A DNA stretch of 64,000 nucleotides from Marinobacterium sp. (GTDB lineage: Bacteria; Pseudomonadota; Gammaproteobacteria; Pseudomonadales; Balneatricaceae). The position numbers and the translations under genes were made by a program. Shown here in pieces: positions 58,567 through 64,000 of this stretch. The notes beneath the pieces were generated by a model. That model saw nothing but the letters and a program-made list of their open reading frames with translations, was not told the origin of the DNA and made no database searches. The stretch spans positions 1 to 64,000 of the forward strand of contig JAUWAC010000008.1 of NCBI GenBank assembly GCA_030602245.1. The letters run 5' to 3'. Within the stretch, counting starts at the first letter, position 1, and each line of letters begins with the position of its first letter.

Positions 58567-59763
58567 TCACTCGCCTTCCAGCCCCTGAATCGGCCGGGTC
58601 GTATCCCACTGACGGCAGGAAGGGCATTGCCAATGCAGCGTGCGGCCGGCGAATCCGCACTGATCACAGCGGTAGACCGGCTTGCTGGCCTCGAGCTGGC
58701 CGGTCAGGCCGCGCAGGACGCTGAGACTTTCACGCGCACTTTGCGAGCCGTATTCCAGATGCAGATCGATCAGACGGTTAAAGCCGCGGATTGAGGGACG
58801 GTTCTTCAATTCATCGGTGATGAACTGCCCCGCGGCGCGAATCCCTTCCCGCTCCCGAATGCGCTCCGCCAACGCCAGCAGCAGCGTCGTCGAGGACGCC
58901 TTGACCAGCGATTCCCTGAGCCAGCGTTCAAACTCGTCCGGCCGCCCGAGCTCCCGGTAGCAGCGCGCCAGCGGCTCGACGGTTTCCGATACCAGCCGTG
59001 CATCCTGCTCGCGCACCTGTTTCAATGCCTGGATCGCACGACGCCACTGCTGCTGCTGTATCGCCACTTCGGCAGCCAGCAGGCTGGCACGCACCGAGTC
59101 AGGATTGTATTTCAGCGCCTCTCGCAGACTGCCCTCGGCGCTGCGCCAGCGGCGTGTGGCGGCCGCTTCCTGCGCCAGCTCACAACAGTAGTGCGCCAAC
59201 TCATGCCCGATCCGCTCGCGCTCCTCGGTATCGAGTTTACGCGCGACATCCAACGCCTGCTGCCACTCCGCTTCCTTCTCGTACAGTTTGATTAACAGGC
59301 GCTGCGCTTCCGAGCGCAGTTCACGGGCGGGGTTCTCGCGGATGATTTCTGTCAGCAGATTCTCGGCCCGATCCAGCAGTCCAATCGCCTCGTAATCGCG
59401 CGCCAGCGCCATCTGGATGCGGATGAAATCATGATGACTCAGCCCCGGCCGTGCCAACAGTGTCTGGTGAACCCGAATCGCGCGCTCGACATCGCCTTTG
59501 CGCCGCAACAGGCGTGCCAGTGCCAGATGGGCCGGAATGGTATCAGAATTGACTTCGAGTGCCCGCATGAAGCTTTCAATCGCTTCATCCGTGCGATCAC
59601 TCATCAGGTGGTTGAGGCCCTGAAAGTACTCGCGGCTGAAGTCGCCGCCGGATACATCAGAGAATGCGTCGGGCCTGGAGGCGCGGGACTGCCAGCGGCC
59701 AAGCCCCCAGCCGATCGCGATCGCCGCGACCAACAGCCCCAGAAGCAAAGGGTCGAGCGTCAT
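58567..59763 (-). CDS. lapB: LPS assembly regulator LapB
   Basis: Membrane-anchored adaptor that, in E. coli, directs FtsH to LpxC and so sets LPS supply. 398 residues: one N-terminal membrane helix (about 5-22), a run of TPR repeats (about 45-340), and a C-terminal rubredoxin-like zinc domain with CDQCG and CPSCRQW. 1 base after lapA. Confidence 0.94.
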   Translation of the reverse strand: MTLDPLLLGLLVAAIAIGWGLGRWQSRASRPDAFSDVSGGDFSREYFQGLNHLMSDRTDEAIESFMRALEVNSDTIPAHLALARLLRRKGDVERAIRVHQTLLARPGLSHHDFIRIQMALARDYEAIGLLDRAENLLTEIIRENPARELRSEAQRLLIKLYEKEAEWQQALDVARKLDTEERERIGHELAHYCCELAQEAAATRRWRSAEGSLREALKYNPDSVRASLLAAEVAIQQQQWRRAIQALKQVREQDARLVSETVEPLARCYRELGRPDEFERWLRESLVKASSTTLLLALAERIREREGIRAAGQFITDELKNRPSIRGFNRLIDLHLEYGSQSARESLSVLRGLTGQLEASKPVYRCDQCGFAGRTLHWQCPSCRQWDTTRPIQGLEGE

Positions 59764-59764
59764 T

Positions 59765-60070
59765 TCAACCCGAGTCTTTCAGTGCCGCGGCTCTGAGCTT
59801 TTCGATCTCCTGCCGGCTCGCACTGACCTTGCGTTGCGCGCTGCGCAAGCGCGTGCGCAACGTCAGGATGGTAACCCCTGACAGCAGCAGGCCGACGACA
59901 CCGCCGAGCAGAAACGCGATGATCAGCCACAGCGACAACGTCATCTCCGGCAGCTGCACGAAAACCAGGTCGATCGCGACCGGTTCGGTGTTGTGTACGG
60001 TAAAGAGGATCCCGACCGCCAGTATGATCAGACCGATCACGGCGGCCAGCAGCGTTTTCAACCAGCTCAC
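59765..60070 (-). CDS. lapA: LPS assembly protein LapA
   Basis: 101-residue inner-membrane protein with two hydrophobic segments (about 5-24 and 43-65) and a short C-terminal coiled coil rich in Arg and Gln. The VHNTEPVAIDLVF block between the helices is the family mark. It sits between ihfB and lapB as in E. coli, where it co-purifies with LapB. Confidence 0.92.
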   Translation of the reverse strand: MSWLKTLLAAVIGLIILAVGILFTVHNTEPVAIDLVFVQLPEMTLSLWLIIAFLLGGVVGLLLSGVTILTLRTRLRSAQRKVSASRQEIEKLRAAALKDSG

Positions 60071-60102
60071 GTCTGTGTCATCTCCAGTGCCGGGCGCGCG
60101 GC

Positions 60103-60399
60103 TCAGCTTTCGTCATGCAGGCTCTGATTCACCTGGTCACGCAGCTCCTTGCCGGGCTTGAAGTGCGGGACATATTTTGCCGGCAGCGGAACCGACTCGC
60201 CGGTCTTGGGGTTGCGCCCCATGCGGGGCGCACGGTAGTGCAGCGAAAAACTACCGAAGCCGCGGATCTCGATGCGCTCCCCTTCCGACAACGCCTCGGT
60301 CATGTGATCGAGCATGGTCTTGACCGCCAGCTCCACGTCCTTGACCGACAGCTGGGGGTGAGCATCGATCAGACGCTCGATCAGTTCGGACTTTGTCAT
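60103..60399 (-). CDS. ihfB: Integration host factor beta subunit
   Basis: 98-residue HU-family DNA-bending protein. [20 protein letters not shown] at the start and the [20 protein letters not shown] beta-arm block are typical; the Pro in RNPKTGE is the DNA-intercalating residue. Lies between rpsA and lapA. Confidence 0.96.
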   Translation of the reverse strand: MTKSELIERLIDAHPQLSVKDVELAVKTMLDHMTEALSEGERIEIRGFGSFSLHYRAPRMGRNPKTGESVPLPAKYVPHFKPGKELRDQVNQSLHDES

Positions 60400-60466
60400 A
60401 TCAGCTCCTCGCCGGGATTGCAGGCCATTTCAGCCGCGCCCCAGGCCGGCTGACCTGAGAGCCTGA

Positions 60467-62146
60467 TCAGGAATCTCGCTTTTCCATCTGCTGCTTGATC
60501 AGATCACCGATCGTGGTCGGACCGGCCTCTTCACTCTGCTCCTGCACCGATTTCAGCGCTTCCCGCTGCTCGCGCATCTCGATCTGCTTCACCGACAGGT
60601 TGATCGTGCGGTTGCGACGGTCAACACTGGCGATCGCCGCTTCGATTTCACTGCCAGCGCTGAGTTCGGTGGTCATGTCCTCGATACGGTCACGGGACAG
60701 TTCCGACACCTTGAGCACACCCTCGATACCATCGGCCAGTGCGACCGTGGCCTGACGCGGCGTGACGTCGGTGACCTGTCCGGTCACGACGGCGCCTTTG
60801 GGATGCTGCTCGACGTATTCGAGGAACGGATCAGAATTGAGCTGCTTGATACCGAGTGCGATACGCTCGCGCTCAGGATCGATCGACAGCACCTGAGCAT
60901 CGACTTCCTGCCCTTTACTGTACTGTTTGACCGCCTCTTCGCCGGGTTCATCCCAGGACAGATCAGACAGATGCACAAGACCGTCGATACCGCCTTCCAG
61001 CCCCACGAAGACACCGAAGTCGGTGATCGAGCGAATGGTACCGCTGATCGTATCGCCCTTGTTGTAACGGGACGCGAACGCCTGCCACGGGTTCTGCTGG
61101 CACTGCTTCATACCCAGCGAGATACGGCGGCGCTGCTGGTCGATATCGAGAATCATCACCTCGATCTCTTCGCCGATCGAGACCACCTTGGAGGGGTGAA
61201 TATTCTTGTTGGTCCAGTCCATTTCGGAGACGTGCACCAGGCCTTCGATACCCTCGGTGATTTCCGCGAAGCAACCGTAATCGGTCAGATTGGTGACCCG
61301 CGCCTTGACCTTGTCGCCCACCGTGTACTCCTTGGTGAGCTGGTTCCACGGGTCTTCCTGCAGCTGCTTGAGGCCCAGCGAAACGCGGTTGCGCTCGCGA
61401 TCGAACTTGAGCACCTTGACGTCGATCTCATCGCCGATCTTGAGCACTTCGCTCGGGTGTTTGACACGCTTCCAGGCGATATCCGTGATATGCAGCAGCC
61501 CGTCGATACCACCGAGATCGATAAAGGCACCGTAGTCGGTCAGGTTCTTCACCACGCCCTTGATGACGATGCCTTCTTCCATTTTCTCGAGCAGCTTTTC
61601 GCGCTCTTCGCTGTAGGCGGCTTCAAGCACCGCACGACGCGATACAACGATGTTGTTGCTGCGGGCATCGAGCTTGACGATCTTGAATTCGAGATCCTGA
61701 TTCTCGAGGTGGGAGGTATCGCGCAGAGGACGGATATCGACGAGGGAGCCCGGCAGGAAGGCGTTGATACCGTTAACATCAACGGTCAGACCGCCGCGGA
61801 CCTTGCCGGTGATATGACCACTGACGGTTTGTTCGTTGGCGTATGCGCTTTCCAGCACCGCCCAGGCTTCGGCACGCTTGGCTTTCTCGCGCGAGAGCTG
61901 AGTCGAACCGAAACCGTCCTCGAGTGCCTCGAGTGCGACCTTGACCTCATCGCCGACTTTCAGCGTCACGTCACCGTTTTCATCCCGGAACTGATCCAGC
62001 GGAATCACGCCTTCTGACTTGAGGCCCGCGTTGACGAGTGCGTAATCGTTGTCGATCGAGACGACCGTGCCGGTTACGATCGACCCCGGAGCCATGTCCA
62101 GATCTTTCAGACTCTCCTCAAACAGCTCTGCAAAACTCTCGCTCAT
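60467..62146 (-). CDS. rpsA: 30S ribosomal protein S1
   Basis: Acidic mRNA-binding ribosomal protein with six S1 domains. 559 residues from ATG 62146 ([13 protein letters not shown]); an ATG two codons upstream is in frame and closer to the GAGG. S1 repeats are visible by recurring GxVxxITDFG and LVHxSDxxW-type blocks. Follows cmk by 28 bases. Confidence 0.97.
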   Translation of the reverse strand: MSESFAELFEESLKDLDMAPGSIVTGTVVSIDNDYALVNAGLKSEGVIPLDQFRDENGDVTLKVGDEVKVALEALEDGFGSTQLSREKAKRAEAWAVLESAYANEQTVSGHITGKVRGGLTVDVNGINAFLPGSLVDIRPLRDTSHLENQDLEFKIVKLDARSNNIVVSRRAVLEAAYSEEREKLLEKMEEGIVIKGVVKNLTDYGAFIDLGGIDGLLHITDIAWKRVKHPSEVLKIGDEIDVKVLKFDRERNRVSLGLKQLQEDPWNQLTKEYTVGDKVKARVTNLTDYGCFAEITEGIEGLVHVSEMDWTNKNIHPSKVVSIGEEIEVMILDIDQQRRRISLGMKQCQQNPWQAFASRYNKGDTISGTIRSITDFGVFVGLEGGIDGLVHLSDLSWDEPGEEAVKQYSKGQEVDAQVLSIDPERERIALGIKQLNSDPFLEYVEQHPKGAVVTGQVTDVTPRQATVALADGIEGVLKVSELSRDRIEDMTTELSAGSEIEAAIASVDRRNRTINLSVKQIEMREQREALKSVQEQSEEAGPTTIGDLIKQQMEKRDS

Positions 62147-62174
62147 CACCATCGGTCCTCAAAATGGAGCCGCG

Positions 62175-62867
62175 TCAGCGCAGCCCTCTGTGTCTAGCTT
62201 CGTCCAGCACCGCCAGCAGAACCTCATCTATCGTCATCTTGGTGCTATCAAGAATTATTGCATCCGGCGCCGGTTTGAGAGGCGCGACCGCCCGATTCAT
62301 ATCGCGGTCATCACGCGCCTTTATATCGTCCAATATATGTTCAAGGCTAGCACCCACTCCCTTGCCAATCAACTGCTTATAACGGCGCCGCGCGCGCTCC
62401 TCAGCACTGGCATCGAGATAGATCTTGAGCGCCGCATCGGGGAACACCACGGTGCCCATATCACGCCCGTCCGCGACCAGTCCCGGCGCCTGAGCAAAAT
62501 CACGTTGCCGGCTCAGCAGTGCTTCGCGCACCGGGCCCTGCGCAGCGATCACGGACGCATCGGCACCGACCTCCTCGGTACGGATCGCGCCGGTCACCTC
62601 TTCACCCTCGAGAATGATCTGCAGCTCTTCCTGTTCGCTGGCAACAAACTTCACATCCAGATGGGCGGCCAGCACTTCCAGCGCCTCGGTATCATCCTGT
62701 GCCACGCCGTGATGACGGGCTGCCAGCGCCGTAAGCCGGTACAGCGCGCCGCTGTCGAGCAGGTGCCAACCGAGCCGCTGCGCCAGCAGCCTGCAGATCG
62801 TGCCCTTGCCCGATCCGCTCGGTCCGTCGATCGCAATCACCGGCACCTGTTGTTCCTGACGGGACAT
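62175..62867 (-). CDS. cmk: Cytidylate kinase
   Basis: Phosphorylates CMP and dCMP. 230 residues. P-loop [17 protein letters not shown] is near the start; the CMP-specific region and [13 protein letters not shown] follow. The ATG overlaps the previous gene's stop as TGATG, so translation is likely coupled. Confidence 0.96.
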   Translation of the reverse strand: MSRQEQQVPVIAIDGPSGSGKGTICRLLAQRLGWHLLDSGALYRLTALAARHHGVAQDDTEALEVLAAHLDVKFVASEQEELQIILEGEEVTGAIRTEEVGADASVIAAQGPVREALLSRQRDFAQAPGLVADGRDMGTVVFPDAALKIYLDASAEERARRRYKQLIGKGVGASLEHILDDIKARDDRDMNRAVAPLKPAPDAIILDSTKMTIDEVLLAVLDEARHRGLR

Positions 62868-64000
62868 CAGTCCTCCTCCCTATAAAGTTCAATTCCTATA
62901 CGTCGCGCCTGATCGGCAAACTCGGGGCAGAACAGTGCCACGGCGGCACAGCCATCGATCGCGACCGGCCCTGTCGCACGCAGACCGGCCAGCGTCAGCG
63001 CCATCGCGACACGGGGATCACCGCCACTGTCGAGCCGCGCCGCGGCGATCGGGCCGCCCTGTATCCGCAGCTGCCCCTGGCTGCGGGTCAGTTGTACGCC
63101 CATCGCCCGCAGCCCCCGCTCCATGGCCTGCAGCCGCGCACTGGTGGCGAAGGCACCGGACGAAGGCTCGGTCAGTACGGTTTCGCCACCGGCACAGGCT
63201 GCTGCCACCAGCAGCGCCGGACACTCATCCAGCGCCAGCGCTCGCCACTGGGGCGCGATGTCGATTCCGTGCAACTCGGCATGGCGAATACGGATATCCG
63301 CGACCGGCTCAGTACCGGCATCGCGGACATCAAGCAGCGTGATATCGGCCCCCATCGCCTGCAGGATGTGGACAAGGCCGATACGGGTCGGGTTGATACC
63401 AACGTGCTCGAGCACGATATCGGAGCCCGGTGTAATGGTTGCGGCAACGATGAAGAAGGCTGCAACACTCAGATCACCGGGCACTCGCAACCCGGTCGAC
63501 TGCAGCCGGGTACCTGAGGGCATGCACAGCGTTTGACCCTGGCGTTCGAGCTCAGCGCCAAACTGCGCCAGCATCCGCTCGGTATGATCACGCGAGGGGC
63601 TGGTCTGCTCGATACAGACCGGTTCCGCAGTATAGAGTCCTGCCAGCAGCAACGCGGATTTGACCTGCGCGCTGGCGACCCGGAACGGTTCTGCCGTGCC
63701 TTTCAGATTCGGATTGCCGCGGATACGCAGCGGGGCGCACTCGCCCGCTGCGGTTTCGATCTGTGCGCCCAGACGACGCAACGGCTCCACCACCGACGCC
63801 ATCGACACACGGCTCAATGCTTCGTCACCGCACAGTTCTGTATCGAACGGTTGCGCCGCCAGCAGTCCGCACAACAGCCGCATCGAGGTGCCGGATGAGC
63901 CCAGATAGATCGGCCCCGCCGGCGGCTGCAAGCCTTCCAGCCCCACGCCGAAAACCCGCACCAGCCCCTGGTGCGGCCCCTCGATGACGACGCCCAGATC
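62867..64000 (-). CDS. aroA: AroA-type enolpyruvyl transferase with altered active site (5' end outside window)
   Basis: The C-terminal 377 residues of a protein with the EPSP synthase fold; the N-terminus lies beyond the right edge. Retained: [11 protein letters not shown], the S-A-Q stretch before [19 protein letters not shown], and the Asp in ALDECP, residues that mostly contact shikimate-3-phosphate. Altered: the arginine of the usual RPM motif is Val (LSRVSM), the KESDR motif is ATSAR so Lys and the catalytic Glu are lost, and the His of DHR is Pro (GDPRVAM). Position before cmk and rpsA is the normal aroA place. Catalysis of the standard reaction is doubtful. Confidence 0.85.
   Translation of the reverse strand, partial: DLGVVIEGPHQGLVRVFGVGLEGLQPPAGPIYLGSSGTSMRLLCGLLAAQPFDTELCGDEALSRVSMASVVEPLRRLGAQIETAAGECAPLRIRGNPNLKGTAEPFRVASAQVKSALLLAGLYTAEPVCIEQTSPSRDHTERMLAQFGAELERQGQTLCMPSGTRLQSTGLRVPGDLSVAAFFIVAATITPGSDIVLEHVGINPTRIGLVHILQAMGADITLLDVRDAGTEPVADIRIRHAELHGIDIAPQWRALALDECPALLVAAACAGGETVLTEPSSGAFATSARLQAMERGLRAMGVQLTRSQGQLRIQGGPIAAARLDSGGDPRVAMALTLAGLRATGPVAIDGCAAVALFCPEFADQARRIGIELYREED

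Overview
The window is GC-rich, densely packed chromosomal DNA of a gammaproteobacterium. Gene order matches the Pseudomonas/Oceanospirillales side of the class: pilBCD next to yacG/coaE; argJ-secA-lpxC and a full dcw cluster; mraZ, rnpB, rsmI, lpoA, yraN, diaA, dolP; sspB/sspA-petCBA-rpsI/rplM; aroA-cmk-rpsA-ihfB-lapAB-pyrF. The species cannot be named from the sequence alone.

Layout. 1-130: right-hand edge of an IS30-like insertion sequence; only the first 11 codons of its transposase are inside. 212-7131: type IV pilus regulators pilS/pilR (minus) and assembly genes pilB/pilC/pilD (plus); no pilin gene is present. 7257-13312: yacG, coaE, a MutT/ThiE-like fusion, argJ and secA, all minus. 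13605-31667: one unbroken minus-strand division and cell wall cluster (mraZ, rsmH, ftsL, ftsI, murE, murF, mraY, murD, ftsW, murG, murC, ddl, ftsQ, ftsA, ftsZ, lpxC), headed by a clear three-repeat MraZ operator. 31989-33724: two accessory genes, a Sel1-repeat lipoprotein and a glycine-rich coiled-coil secreted protein, convergent and overlapping at their 3' ends. 33851-38520: rnpB, rsmI, then lpoA, yraN, diaA, dolP. 38528-43670: sspB, sspA, the cytochrome bc1 operon and ribosomal genes rpsI/rplM. 43878-46204: zapE and an lrgAB-type pair. 46376-46907: two identical tRNA-Pro(CGG) genes. 47189-57402: aceF, aceE, pdhR, then a divergent D-lactate dehydrogenase, a Usp protein and an AEC-type carrier. 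57444-64000: comEA, pyrF, lapB, lapA, ihfB, rpsA, cmk and the 3' part of an aroA-type gene.

How the genes fit together. The dcw genes build UDP-MurNAc-pentapeptide and lipid II and run the divisome; lpxC and lapAB control LPS supply, lpoA stimulates a PBP, and dolP is an envelope lipoprotein. The pdhR region handles pyruvate and lactate: a perfect PdhR-type palindrome lies between the -35 and -10 of a promoter facing pdhR and between pdhR and the D-lactate dehydrogenase gene.

The observation I would follow first is the aroA-type gene at the right edge. It sits in the normal aroA position, and its reading frame is intact across the part in the window. However, several residues that bind phosphoenolpyruvate in EPSP synthases are replaced (the RPM arginine, the KESDR motif, the DHR histidine), while the shikimate-3-phosphate side looks kept. 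The second is a 28-pair imperfect hairpin that encloses the start codon of the IS30-like transposase.
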